Positions 31,611 to 44,825 of a DNA stretch of 64,000 nt are shown one piece after another (position 1 is the stretch's first letter; each line of letters begins with the position of its first letter). The DNA lies in assembly GCF_001577835.2 (NCBI RefSeq), contig NC_029516.1, positions 22,503,648 to 22,567,647 of the forward strand, in the 5' to 3' direction. This DNA comes from Coturnix japonica (lineage: Eukaryota > Chordata > Aves > Galliformes > Phasianidae). The position numbers and the translations under genes are program-made. Below the pieces are notes generated by a model. The model had not been told where the DNA came from, did not search any database, and saw only the letters and a list, made by a program, of their open reading frames with translations.

Positions 31611-33994
31611 ATACCAGGACTGCTTAGGTGCTCACTTATCATGAAAAACCTGGATACCCTTAGTGGCATTACTACATGTGATGGGGCCACAGCTTTTGGC
31701 TAAACAAAGTTTCCCAGTGCTTTGCTTTCCTTGGAGGGCTTGATTTGTTGGAAGTTGTCTGAGAACTCCCGGTACAGCAAGGGATAGCAGTAAACTACCC
31801 AGGGAAGAGGTAAAGGCAGTGACCATGCTTTCCCAATTGGCTGGGGGAAAGCACTTGCCTGGGAAGTGGGAGATCTGATTCAGTTTCCACCATATCCTGA
31901 GGAAGTCCCAGCCCCCTCCCGTTTCCCAGTCTGTGCTGGGCTGGGATGGGGTCACACTCCATCCTTCCTATTGCAGATAGACTACTGATAGCACATGTGA
32001 AGAAACAGCGAATGCAAAGAAGGGGTGGACAAGAAGGCTCTTATGTGGTTTTATGCTCTTCTGTGAGTTCTTTGATTTAATGTGAATATGTAAACAGCTT
32101 GGAAAGCGGACAACAAAGTCTAAGAGTTACCTCTAAATAAGTCACGTGTTTTCTGGGCCATACTGCAACATGTGGTCTTAGATTGATATGGGTGACTCAG
32201 TGGCATCAATGAAGTCTGCGATGTGCCCGCTCTTCTGAATACATCAGCCCTGTCTGTGGAATTAACGTATCCATTTTAATGCACTTAGCCATTAGCAAAA
32301 GTTATGAATAATATCCATGATGAGAAAACCTGAGGTGACTAATGAATTTTCTTTGGCTAGGATGTCAAAAGACATTAAACATTTTTCACAGATAAGAAAG
32401 GTGATAACCCTCTGTGCTGCCATTAAAGGCCAGTGCTAAAGCAAGAAACAACGAAAACACTTGGTACCCTTTTCCCAAACAAGAGGGACTGAAGGATATG
32501 ATCTTCTCATAGATTAGTGAGACAATAGGAACTCATGCTGGAGAAAAGAAGAGGGAATAAAGAAGGAAAAGCTGTTCCTTCCAGACAGTTTGCTTACTGA
32601 CAACCCTATTCTTTCTCTCATTCTTGTCCTTTTCTTCTGTTCCATTTCCTTCATCAGACTGGGGCAGGAGCTATTGTGATATTGCAGTCAGTCCAGAGCA
32701 TGAAGCAACTTTGATCTTAAATGCCTGTATGCACTTTTGCATGTGTACATGTGGGTATATTCATGCACTTATACAAAATCATGTTATTTGGACAAAATAC
32801 ATCCAAAGGAAGGATTGATGGTATTTCCTCCTTTTGTTCTTGAGGAGGGTAAGACTTTTTTTCCATCATACAAGTGCTCCCCTGATCCTAAAGCAATCAC
32901 TTGCAAAATGTGTTGTCCCACCCAAATGAGAGTTACATCCTACTTTTCTTCTCTGGGGACTGCAAGCATTAACTGTGAGGGCTTATCTCTACAAGTACAA
33001 TCTTTACTTCCCACTACCTCCACATAGGCAAAGAGAGGGGAGAATCTGGTCCTGCCTTCATTGTGTGTGTCCTGCTCATCAACCACAGTCAACAGTTAAC
33101 TTTTAATAAACAGGACACTGCATAGAGCCTGGATGGAATCTCAAGATGGATGGGAAAACGTACCTGTAACTTTACAATTACATTTAATAAATAATAGAAT
33201 TTTAACTCCAAGAATTTGATATTGTTTTGCAATGTCAGTCTGTATCATCTGCCATCTTTTGAGTTGGTGTCTCCAGGGGCCACAATGAGCCCAAGGCTGA
33301 TGGCTCTCTGACTCAGAGAGGCACAGGGCCAGGAACACTGGTACTTCCCAGCTTTTATTAATGAGAGCATGAGGAGGTTCTATTCTCAGGATCAAAGACC
33401 AGCTGACACTTGTTCTAGCATTAGAAATACCATAAATAAGGATCCCACTTTTGTGAGTCCTGAGCACTTTCAATTCTCCTTGACCTTAATAGAGAGGAAG
33501 AAGAAATTAGAAATACAAGTGTCTGAAGATTCCCTGTGTAGCCCTAACACTCACAAAGGACAGCAGTAAGCAGGAACCAAGCGTCCTCAAGATGCCACAT
33601 CCTCAGGACAATTGTGAGCAAATGGTTTTTGCTGAAGCCAGTGTGAATATTTTTGGATTACAAAGTTATTTATTCATAAACTGCCATTGGAAGAAATGAC
33701 CTTCTGATATGGGCGAAGTTGTACTGAATGTCTTAGTTGATGAGTGATAATATTATATGGTATCTGGTTAGATAGTTCCTGAATAGGCATAGTTAAGCCA
33801 TAGAAAGGTATTAGCTTGGATATTTGTGCTGTTTCCTTTTCATAAAATGCAAACAAAAAATATGCATATGGGTTTTGTATTGTTCGCATTAAAATGATGT
33901 GGTTGGTTTTCTCTGCTGTACTAATAACATTCTGTGTGCTGTTGCAGTGAACAAATGCTTCTGTCCATAGTTCCTCTTCACAAGCTTGTGATGT
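31611..33994. other. Intergenic, no gene seen
   Basis: Unique sequence with only short frames. It contains the AP-1 palindrome at 33304-33320. Confidence 0.55.
33304..33320. promoter_or_regulatory. Perfect 17-bp palindrome with an AP-1 site
   Basis: CTCTCTGA, a central C, and TCAGAGAG form an 8+1+8 palindrome centred on TGACTCA (33309-33315), the consensus AP-1/TRE site. It lies in unannotated intergenic sequence, so any role is inferred. Confidence 0.4.
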
Positions 33995-34137
33995 GAAGGT
34001 TGTGATTAAGGAATGACTGGATGTTGTGTTGAGGGATATAGTTTAGTGGGAGCTATTGGTAATAGGTGAACGATTGGACTGGATGATCTTTTAGGTCTTT
34101 TCCACCCTTGGTGATTCTATGATTCTATGATTCTGTG
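33995..34137 (+). mobile_element. CR1 LINE 3' end fragment
   Basis: The copy includes AATGACTGGATGTTGTGTTG, the block TGGACTGGATGATCTTTTAG, and TTCTATGATTCTATGATTCT at the end. The three clear octamers suggest little loss at the tail. Confidence 0.9.
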
Positions 34138-34374
34138 TTTTCAGTTTTCTAATCTGAGGTAGAAAGCAAAACAAATATAATGTCTGGGATGTATCAGTCG
34201 GACAATACCATGCTTTGGCAATTAGGTCTAGTTTTGTCTTTGGTTTAGTTAGTCTTCTGTTTTTTCAACAATTCATTATTAAAATTATTAATAACAATGC
34301 ATTAATAACATCTAAAAAAGAAGTAATACAATAAAGAGTCTGTAAGCAGCTTGGTTTTCTGGAGTATCCCTTCT

Positions 34375-34545
34375 TCTTTTCTCAAGGCTAAACAAACCCA
34401 GTTCACTTAGATTTCTTCATAGGGCAGATGCTCTAGGCCCTTCACCATCTTTGTGGCTCTCCACTGGACTCTTTCCAAGAGATCCCTGTCTTTTTTGTAC
34501 TGGGGAGCCCAGAACTGGACACAGTAGAAGTAACACTGCTGGGAA
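34375..34545 (-). mobile_element. CR1 LINE internal fragment
   Basis: This is the complement of the end of CR1 ORF2: CTCAAGGCTAAACAAACCCA, TTTGTGGCTCTCCACTGGAC, GGGGAGCCCAGAACTGGACA. It lacks the 3' end and has no usable coding frame. Confidence 0.85.
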
Positions 34546-37500
34546 GGGATGCTCAGTGAGAGAGAATCTTACCCACTTGCTTTCCAAGTAGGGGACTACT
34601 GCACCCTGATTTCAAAGAAGGGAAATGCAAGCATAGATGTGGTGTATGGGAGCTACACAAGAAGTCTAAAGCATTCGCTGGTGCTGGATCTACAACTCTA
34701 AGGACTGGCTTGATTTTCTATTTTTGTTTTGTTCTTTGATAAATGTCTTTGTGAGTAAGAGCTTGTTAAAAGATTTCCAGATTAAAAGCAGCATTCTTTC
34801 TGGCTTAGCTCCTAAACATCTTGGATGATCTTAAAATCCAACTTGTAAAAACATATTGCATTTATTGTAATGTTGCAACATTTACTGCAATATTGCAAAT
34901 TCACCAATATTAAGTGCTGATCCCATGCAGAGACATTTAACCCCATTTCATATGGGAACTGTGTTTCACGTGCCGAGATGTATCACTTGGAGGCTTTTCA
35001 AATGAGATTGCTTTGGAGTAACTTCTTTCAACTAGTTTCCTGAGCAAGACTTGCAGGCTGTCAAATATAAACACATATTTCAGTGGGAACAGTTTATAAG
35101 AGCTTCATTCTAATGTAAATTTACACAAGTTTTGCATTGGCGTAACTGCTGGATCTGGATGAGGATCAGATGTGAGATCAGATCAGTGCTCACCCTGTGG
35201 CCACACACATCCCCTTCTGCCCCTGGCAGAATGTAACCTCATCTCACCCCTGTGTGCTTCTGCACCACAAGGGCTGGCTGCTGACTGCCCTGCTCTTGGA
35301 GGTGGTACCTGTCCCTGCCAGTCTCCAACCAGTAAAGAATTATCCACTGTTAAGCGCTGCAGCCAAACCCTTGCCATCCAGGCTGGGGAGTAAACCACGG
35401 CTGCTTTTTCCCTCCATTTCACCCCAGATGAATTAGTTCACGTTACTACAAATTCAGTTTGATTTCCCATCCATTTTCTTTTCTTGTCCTCTGTAGGTTC
35501 TGTCCCTGATCTCACAGCACTGCAATCAGCTGCATGCCAAATTAATGCTCTGTTTACCTTCTAGTCCAGATTGTTAACAGCATGACCCTGGTGCATAGAG
35601 TTCAGTGGCTTTTATTAGCATAATTTGGTCCTTTGATGGTGCTGCTTATTCACCTTCAGAGCCTGGGAGGCTGACTTCTTTTTTATCTCTTTTTATTCAG
35701 AGCAAAAAAATCAGAAAGAAACTTTACCCCTGTTATATTTATGTTTCATGTCAGCACAGCTTTACTCTCCCGTCACCCCAAGGTTTTGTACAGCTTACAG
35801 CATCATTCTTAGAAAATCTGCAAAACGTGAATATTGAGGGTTGGGGCTGCTTTCAGTTACTGGAATGAGGCTGCTAATCTCTTTCTAAATCTGATTAATA
35901 CGTAAATAGCAAGGAGTTGCCCCTGAAGGGAGTCCAACTAGGATTCCCTTCTGTTATAGGATGCCACAGCTGTGAGTCACTCCAAACAAAGAGCTTAGTA
36001 AAAACATCAACATCTCTGAACTATTTGGGGAAAATAAAAAAATCTAGCTAAAAGAATGTTAACCTGTTGATTCTACGGTGGCTTTCTTTTTTTTCCCGAA
36101 CGTTCTTTTCCTTTGCTTGAGCTGATGACATTGCGTTACTACAGAAAGAGGTTTTAAACCACGTACAGCGCTGCGCTTTTGAGCCTAATGGTAATGCAGA
36201 GATGAGCGATGCTTTCCAGTGTTGTGCCCTCAAAGGATCGTTTTAATGAGCAAATGTTGCAGAATAAAAATAATAAGCAAAATAAGGACATTACAGAGCT
36301 AATGTGAAGTTTATAGCATGACTGAGATACCAAACTCTTACATATTATCTAGAAGTTGCATAGGAGAACTTTAGAAGTACAAAAAAAAGCCCAAGTAAGA
36401 TTCTCACTTCCTTTTAACTACTGACACTTCAAAGCTCTTCCTGCAGAAAATGTCATTTCCAGACTTGAGTGACTCTCCTTTGGGCGTTCCTTGCCAGTGG
36501 CTGGCAGCAGATTTGCCATTATCACATTTTTCCCCTACTTTTGGGTGCTGCTGCTGTGCTGCATCCAGGCACAGCTGTGCTGAGCACCCCACCTCTGAGC
36601 CACCAAGAGGAGCAGCAGCTCTGAGCTCCCTGGACCTATTTTTCGTCAGCAGACTGTGGGTGCAGAGCCCTGTTTGTGGCTGACATGCTGGTCCTGTGAG
36701 TGGTGGCAGAGCTGTGATATGTTTCTCAGTGCACACAGCCAATTGCTCCTAGCCATTTCCCTTTACAGCTTAAGAGGCAACATGAATACAATAGCCAAGC
36801 TTGGACACCACCACCAAGTTGAAATCATTCCTCTGCTAGGACCAAAACACCTCACAGTTAAAATGGAGATGTTTAGTTCTGTGAAGGTTGCAGCTGTTGT
36901 AGGTGTAATGCAGAGGTGGAGGGATAATCCCAAAGGATGCTACCGTAAACCTGGGGCCTGCAGGTTCCTGCTGCTTCCTGAAATACCACGTAAATGTTGT
37001 CAGATCCAGGCAATGGCTCTATTTTCTCTCTTTTATCTCTAGAATTTCTCTCTCCATCTGGTTTCAAGTAGTCTTGCTGGGCTTTTACCATCCTCCTTCC
37101 CTCTGTTAGCTGAATGCTACAGATTCCTACACCCACAGTTTTTCTGTATATGAGGCTTATGTTACTTGAGTTTCTGCTGTTTCATCCACACACCCTGCAG
37201 TGTTTAGGGCACAGCAATTCATCTGAAGTGAACTATAATCATACTTTTTCTGTCATTTTAGCAAAATATTACAATTGAGCTGTACACAAACCACAGTGAA
37301 CTATAGAAATTGAGCTTCTAACCAAAATTAAAAATCAGTGAGGGAAATAACTGTGAATCTGTGTTTTTTGCAGTCTGTTCCCTCATTCTCAGCCCCAAGG
37401 AAGTGATGGGCAACCTCTGTGAAGCCGTGCTGCTCGTGGTACAGTCTGCACCAGCAGCACTGCCTTCCCTACTTTGGAGATGAGAAATGTTGGGGATTTC

Positions 37501-39299
37501 AGTAACTTGCACAGACAGTGTATGCATGTTTTCTAAACATGTCATCATTTGCTTCTGCTGATTTTTAAATAAGGCTGCCTCTTATTCTTCATCTTTGGAT
37601 GAGAAGAAAGTAACACTACATGGAATGCTCAGCTTTTTAAACTTAATACGTAATCAGGAAAACCCTCAACATCTTTGTCAACGAACAAAAACACACAGAT
37701 AGGACTCTCGTAAGTATATAAATGCATAAATGGAAGTTTTCCAGTTCTCTCCAGGGGATTTTTATGCAGTAAATTGTAGGAAAAAAAATGTATATTGTAG
37801 GAGGGATTATTATGCCTTTCCACTCATTCAGTTCTGATGCTTCGTAGATTAGTGTAATCACTCACTGGTGATATCAGTAATAAAAAGAACCACAAAGATT
37901 TCAAATCTTGACTGTAGTTTTCTGCAGTTTGATTAGTAGTTCATCCTTCTGATCATTTGTTTTATAACTTCTTGATGCCCATCTAACTTGAGGCGGTATC
38001 CCCTCACCTGCAGGAGAACAGAAAACAAGGGACTAAAATAAAAAAGTGACAACCCTAAACTAATTTTTCTGTGTCAGTTTGATTGTAGTTTTGATTTACT
38101 TTGCATACACCTACTATTTAAATATCCTTCCCAATTTAATTACCTGCAAGATATTTAGTACTTTATCTGTGTTTGCGTGTCATAACTGTTTGGTTTGGCA
38201 ACGTTTCATGGAAGACATACCTCCAAAAATATTAACCACTACTGTTCAGAATCCTAATGGAGAAAGGCTAAGCAAACTTACCATTATCCATTACTTTTCC
38301 ATTCGTATCACAGTTGTAAGTGTCAAATCAGGATTTTGGCAAAAAATTTACTTAAGTCTGAATGGCCAGCAAGCTTTACATGCTGGTAAAGAATGCAGCC
38401 ACACAGGTGACAAATGACATGCCCCAGGAAATGTCCAGGTGTGGCTGGAAAGCCTCATGATCTGGTTGAAGAACTTCCCCTCCGCGCTCCTCCTCCTTGC
38501 ATAGTATTATTGTAAGTCTGATCTCAGTTCATTTTTCAGAAGTACAATTTAGAAGCATCTTCTCAAAGCTCCTAATACTTCCAAGCTGCTCAAAGAAGCC
38601 ATGGAATGAGTTTCATTCATTGGAGAAACCATCAGCTTAAGCTGAAGTCAGTGAAGCTGCCTCACAAGCCAAACTAGTTGACACTGTTGATCTAACACTA
38701 ACATCTTGAGCAGTATGCTGCACAGTCCTACCAAAAGATGAAATGTTATTTTCACTCTTATTTATTTATTTATTTATTTTCTGCCTTGAGATTGCAGATT
38801 GCTTTGGGGCTTTGTGTAGAAATGTTTGCTAAATGTCCTGCATTTTGGACCTGGACATTTGGATTATATTCAGGCTATCTCTTCTTAAACACATTATTTG
38901 ATCACCCTTTCTGAGTGGCTGACTCACTGAGGCAATACCTGGAATTTTCCTGTTGCCCCTCTGTGCTTTCTAGCAGCCTTGCCCATTGGCAGTTGGGTTT
39001 GGCACTTTGTGGGAGGTGGTCCGAGATGACCCTTGGCCACTCATTCTGTGGCTATGACAAGCAAATCTCATCCAAACAGAAGTTGGTCTAATGCCCCAGA
39101 TTAACACCCAGAGGCACAGATCAGGTCATGCGTGCTGAAATGCTTTGTTGAAAATAAGAAGTCGTCTGCCTTCAGATTCTCAGTGGGTTTAAATGAGATG
39201 ACAATTAGTCTAACAGAACTGAAACTTCTAAGTAGTTCTACTGTCTTCTAAGATACATCAGAACATGGCAACTAAATTTAGTAGTGAGTAGTAGTAGTA
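34546..39299. other. Intergenic, no gene seen
   Basis: No exon recognised. Near 34871-34896 there are two adjacent short palindromes, TGTTGCAACA and GCAATATTGC, with C/EBP-like TTGCAA cores. The TTTA repeat at 38757 is the only clear tandem repeat. Confidence 0.55.
38757..38779. repeat. TTTA microsatellite
   Basis: Roughly six units of TTAT in a 23-bp run. No element boundary is evident around it. Confidence 0.85.
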
Positions 39300-39530
39300 A
39301 CACATAAGGGTAGTCAACTCTTTACAAGAGTTGGTAGTGGCAGGACCAGGGGAAATGGTTTTAAGTTGAAGGAGGGAAGATTTAGGTTGGATATCAGAGG
39401 GAAGTTCTTCACCAAGAGTGGTGAGGTGCTGGAACAGGCTGCCCAGAGAGGTTGTGGATGCCCCGTCCCTGGAAGTGTTCAAGACCAGGTTGGATGGGGC
39501 CCTGGGCAGCCTGGTCTAGTATTTGAGATG
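39300..39530 (+). mobile_element. CR1 LINE fragment lacking its 3' tail
   Basis: It holds AGGACCAGGGGAAATGGTTT, GAAGGAGGGAAGATTTAGGT, GCTGGAACAGGCTGCCCAGA and GGTTGGATGGGGCCCTGGGC. It stops after CTGGTCTAGTATTTGAG, without the TTCCAACC block or octamers. In frame, the early part encodes the CR1 ORF2 end (KEGRFRLDI). Confidence 0.9.
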
Positions 39531-42500
39531 CTGGGAAGGATTTGGTGAGCCTGAAGAACTCTATTTATGAATCAGCATACAGGTAAAATCCCTGTTTGCA
39601 ACAGAATTGCTGGGTGCTTCCTCCTGGAAAGATGTCTCCCTACACCTGCACTGCCAGCCCAGAGGCATGGATGGGCCCTTTCCAGACATTCTGACAGAAT
39701 TCCCTATGTACTCAGGCTGGCTTTGCAGTGCCTCTATGTTGCTCTACCATGTGTCCTTGTAATTCCTGTCAGTCTGATCACAAATGCAGCAGAACTGTTT
39801 CAGGAGATCTGTATGAAAAGGACATGCGATGGCCCAGAAAGTGCCACAAGGAATCAGCTGTAACAACATCGGTGGTGGTGTCCCAGGAGGGAAGGATAGC
39901 TTTATTTAGCTGAAGAGGTGAGTTGTGCTTTTTTGCCTTGGGGCACAAGTTTAAGACCAAGCCCACAGATTCTGCTACTGAATTCAGTACTTTCCTACCT
40001 CAGTAAAAAGCAACTGTAAAATATTTCCTAAATTCCTCAGGTTAGTAGATAATGGGATAATTCACTCTTATTAAAGTGGACTAAGTACATGTAAGCTGTT
40101 TCAACTCCAACATATTGCTTTCTGAGTGGGAAACTCCCTTTGAGTCAGTAGTTTTGAAATCTCTCATCAGGTAGAGTGATGCTGTCAATGATGGCTTTCA
40201 GCTTTCTTTCCTCAGCATTGATGGATAGCAATAGGATTTGAAAATGGGACTTCATGAGGAAATTCCATGGGCAAGATGTTGACAGCAGCTGCCTCTTCCA
40301 GTGTCACTGCGAAGCCCACATGAAGCATACAGCTGTTACACATCTCCATCTGCTGCCCCCTGTGCAACACACTGTATTTTCAGACTTTCTCTTGATGGAC
40401 CTCTTGGAAAGGTAGTCTCAGGTTCTCTTTTATCAATGAACTTAAGGTTCAAAGGAATCAGAATGAATAGGGTCATTGAAATAATCTGAAGTGTAGAAAA
40501 GAGAAGAAACTTTTCAGCTGATGGTTGGCTGTTAGTGACCAGATTTCACAGTGAGCCTCCACAAGCAAACATTTAACAGAAGGTGGAATATAATGTTTCA
40601 TGTCAACAGTAAAAATTAGGAAATATGATTTCATTTAATGTCAGTGTTAATTAAAGGTCATTCCTGGGGAGTCGGTGACCTGGATCCAATATTTTGTTGC
40701 TGAGTTATACTAGGGGAGGGTGAGGTGCAGTGTGGTTAAAATTGCTGTGAAGTAGATTGAGGTAAATTGAGGTGAGGAGTCCAGCTTTAATGCACCGAGT
40801 GACCCACTGATCTCAGTGCTTTGATTTATTTGCATTTTGTGTCTTAATTGTTGTAAAGTCATGGTTTTCTCTCACAAGAAATAAAAGCTATCTTATAAGG
40901 CTACTTTCTCTCTGCCTGCTCTCCCTAAGTGTCTGTCAGATGAGTAAGAAGCAGTGCTGCGTTTAGTATGAGGTACTAAGTTTACAAAGTTGTTAACAAG
41001 TTCTGACAATGTGTGAGTATCTGCTGAGTGTGGAGCAAGCATGTCATTATTTTTCAGCCCAGCAGTGAGTGAGAGAAGTGTAAAACACGTTTCAGTACTT
41101 GTTTGTGTACCCGTGTCTACACCAATCTGTGAACACAGATTCGTTGTTGTAACTTCAAGGAATACGCAGAGTTTTTTCCTCCTTCAAAATTAGTGATGTT
41201 TGTGATGCAGTTCTTTTCAAAACACTGTATTACTCAAGGGTGATGTAATTACTTTTGATAAATGCACACACAGATGTGGCTGGAGCTTCATCTGTAGGAG
41301 AAACACTTCTGGAACCCCACTGCTCCCTTCAGCCACATGCTGCAAACACTCTCGAAGGAGCAGATGGGGAAGAACTGCTTTCTTTTCTCTTGAACAGTTC
41401 ATTAATGTTGGCTTTTATTCTTTTTAATTAGTCATGGAATTACCAAAAACTCTAAGTGGTGTTATCAGAAAGAGCAACATCTGTTTACTTGGGAGCAAAG
41501 AGGACTGTATGCATCACTTCTTCAAACCTGCCACAGTAGGACTGCAAATGAAAAGACACAGAAATCTGCAATCTGTACTGTTAGGCCTAGCATACATGTT
41601 TTCTAGTTAAACCTTGCAGAACATTTCCTACATTACTTCAGCTGGCTTATACTCTTAGTAACAGTGAAACACTTCATCCAGGCAGTGTCCCCAGCTGCCT
41701 CAATGACTGAAGCTGATGCTAGCACAGGCGAATGTACCTGATAAGAGGGCTGCAAAACACAGCCCCAGGCTGGCAAAGTCTGGTGACAGGCTGCTTCCCA
41801 GCACTGCCAGCCCCAGGATTTTCCCAGGGTTCTCCAGGGGTGGCTCAGGACATCCAGGTTTGGCTTTCATTGCCTTTATCAGCATGGGTGAAAATATATC
41901 ATCAGCTTAGTGCTAGCAGTAATGAAAGGTATCTATTATGGCTGAAATCCTGATTTCTTTGGTGCCCACTACAAACCAGAAGTAACCCCTCAGGCTGCGA
42001 ACTGCCATATACCTGAATGAAGGGGAAAGCTGCCTTGCTGTCCGATCTTCACACCTGTCTGTGTTTTCACCAGCATTAGCTGCCAAAATGAACCGAAAGT
42101 TAATGACAGTTCCCTTTGCGCTGCATTTTCTTTCAGCATTGCTGAAATAACCAAAAGCACATCCACTTCTATTAGAAGGACACGAGATGAATGACAAACT
42201 ACAAGGGCTTACTTATCCTGTTTTATTTTGTAACAAGAGTCATTCAGGCATGTGTGAGCTGGTTCTGTCAGCGTGCCTGCTCTCTGTGGGGACCAGCACG
42301 TGGCACAAAGCAAACACATGAAGCAGATCAGAGACTTTCCACTTTTATTCTCAGAAATGAGGAAGCATGGAAAAAATTAGACCCAGCCTGCAGATGGTGG
42401 AGAGCCTCTTGTGTTTGTTCCATGTGCATTCCCATCCACTGCACCACACATTAAAGCACAGCACAGCAGCTGAGGGTATGCTATTACATTTCTCAAGCTG

Positions 42501-44710
42501 TCCTTCTCTACATCTGCTTTAGAACCAGATAGAACAAGGAGAGATAAAACATGCAGCGGGTGCCCTTTGATGGTGTACTATGTTTTTCATACCTTATTAT
42601 TTTTGACTGATTTGTTTTGTGACAGGAATAACACATGAGATAATGTATTTTCTGCTTGAAGGATACATAAAAAAATATTATGAATGAAGGCATATCAAGT
42701 CATCCAAATTGTAGATTATAAACATACATACAGTACACTAAGAAAATTCTTCGGATCTGAAACTTTGGTCAATCATTTGCTGTTTTGCTCCCTTTTTACT
42801 TCATTATTTCTCTCCTCTTATACAGGAAACCGAAAGCTTCATCCTACCCTGGTGTCAGGTACACTGTCCATGTGAGCTGGTGGCACTGGCCTGATCCTGC
42901 TGCCATGCATGGACAGACAAATGCTCTTCCTCCATTGCCCTACACTCACTGTTTGGCACCAGTTTTCCTACTCCTCTTTATAAACTGCAAAAATGGTTTG
43001 TGAAACATTTTGGTAAATCTAAAGAACTGCCCAAACTGCATCATTCTTTGTCATTAGTATTTTGAGTACTGAGCTTAGGATGTCTGAACTGTAAACTGAG
43101 AAATCCGACTTCACAGGTGTTTAGAGAGAAATCTGCGTTGTCTGAAAAAGAATCAAAATTGCTTTCTGAAACTGCAGAGCTTTACCTACGGACTGTATTT
43201 CTTACTGGGAGGAATGGTGGAATGGGGCGGGCCCTGCACTGTATAGCAGCCTGTGCTCATGCTGTAGCCAAACAGAAATGTTTTGCCACTATTAGAAACA
43301 TTTCAGACCTTTTCTCTCCAACACTCCAACAGTAGTACCAGCTGTTTGTTTGTTTGTTTTTACTTTAAAATTAAAGACCATGATAAAAGAATAAGCTTTG
43401 GTAAACTGGGGAGAGAGAGCAGCGGCCTGTTCATAGCAGAGCTGGAGAGAGGAGTGACCCCCACTGGCCTGCAACTCTAGTCTGACTTGATATCTGTTAT
43501 CTCCAGCTGTGCCCTTGTACTCCTTGGAGCAAGAGGGACCCTGTGGTCTCCAGCAACCAGAGAGGCATCAGGGAGCTGCTATCTAACAGTGGCTGCTCCA
43601 AGACCACAGAGAAGTGAAGACCAAACAGTTGAGCTTTTGGAAGAGAGGACATAAGAACTGTGTATGAAGTTGTTCAACCACCTTCTGTTTTCTGTTTCTT
43701 GTTTATTTTCAGTAAAGCACTATCTGTTTAGAGCAGCTGAAGATACAAACACAGTCATGGTAAAACAGATAACCAACCCCTCAGGGACTGCCTTGTTTGG
43801 GAAGGTGAAGTAGACACCGTTGCATGACCTTCAAAGGAAGGCAGCCAAACCAAAATCAGAAAATCCCACAGGTTCAAGGGAATATACCAAGATTCTGTGA
43901 GCTTGAAGAATAGGCTTCTTCTGCTTGGCTTGCAGGTGAGGATGAGATGTGGATGTGACAGATGAAGGTGAGCCAGTGGCCTCACCCCTACAGGGTCCTG
44001 AGGCAGGGCATGTTGAGACTGTCAGCTTTTTTTTGTGAGCACAGAAGCTAACCAGCTTGAAAATCCAATGAAAGTATTAAGACCTGGACACCTGTCACAT
44101 TATGAGAACACAATTGCAACAAATTCTTTTGGATTTGATCCATGTAATGAGGGCAGAAGAGTAAGGGAAGGTACAATCTGTCAAGTGCAGGGGAAGCTTC
44201 CTGGAAGTGAAAAGCTTTCTATTGCATTGACAGCTGTTCTACTTTAAAACAAGCTTGTTCTACTTTTCCTAGAGCTCTGTGCCCCAGCTTATGTTAGGTG
44301 CTGGAACACGTCTGGCAGCCACCAATGTGATGGTTATGGTGTGGCTAAAAAGTCTGCTGGAAGAGGAAAGTAAGTCCAGGATGGTCTTCCCAGCCTCTGA
44401 AATGATTACTAGGTGATTCTGTAACTGGTGAACACTGTGAATACTAAATGAGTGTGGATCTGCCACTTCCCTCATTGCTCTTTTTGTCCCAGTAAACTCA
44501 AGAAAGTACCTCCATATGTTTGTTCTTAGAGGCAGACCAGAGCCAATCCTGAGAAATCCTGGCTGTAAGGATTGCGGATTACACTTTGAATTCTGCCATT
44601 GCTAAATAAGGAGAGAGGAAGGAGAGACAAGTACAGCACAGAGCTCTCTCAGGGGACCTTTTACCAGCTGATAAAGGATGAGCTATCTGATGACTAGTTA
44701 GTTTATAGAC
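39531..44710. other. Intergenic, no gene seen
   Basis: Unique sequence with short frames only. A TTTG run occurs at about 43346. I recognised no transposon in it. Confidence 0.5.
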
Positions 44711-44820
44711 TGCCTGAGGGAATGGCATGAAGCTGCGTCAGTGGAAGTTAAGGTTGGGTGTTAGGAAAAGGTTCTTCACTACAGACAGAACTACAACAGG
44801 CTCCCCAGGTTATGGCCCCC
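44711..44820 (+). mobile_element. CR1 LINE fragment, left part of an interrupted copy
   Basis: The block GGGAATGGCATGAAGCTGCG, then AAGGTTGGGTGTTAGGAAAA and ACAACAGGCTCCCCAGG are CR1. Homology ends soon after. A CR1-like terminus (TTCCAACTTGAGATGTCCTG and octamers) reappears at 45225-45265, so the copy seems interrupted by other sequence. Confidence 0.75.
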
Positions 44821-44825
44821 GTGAG

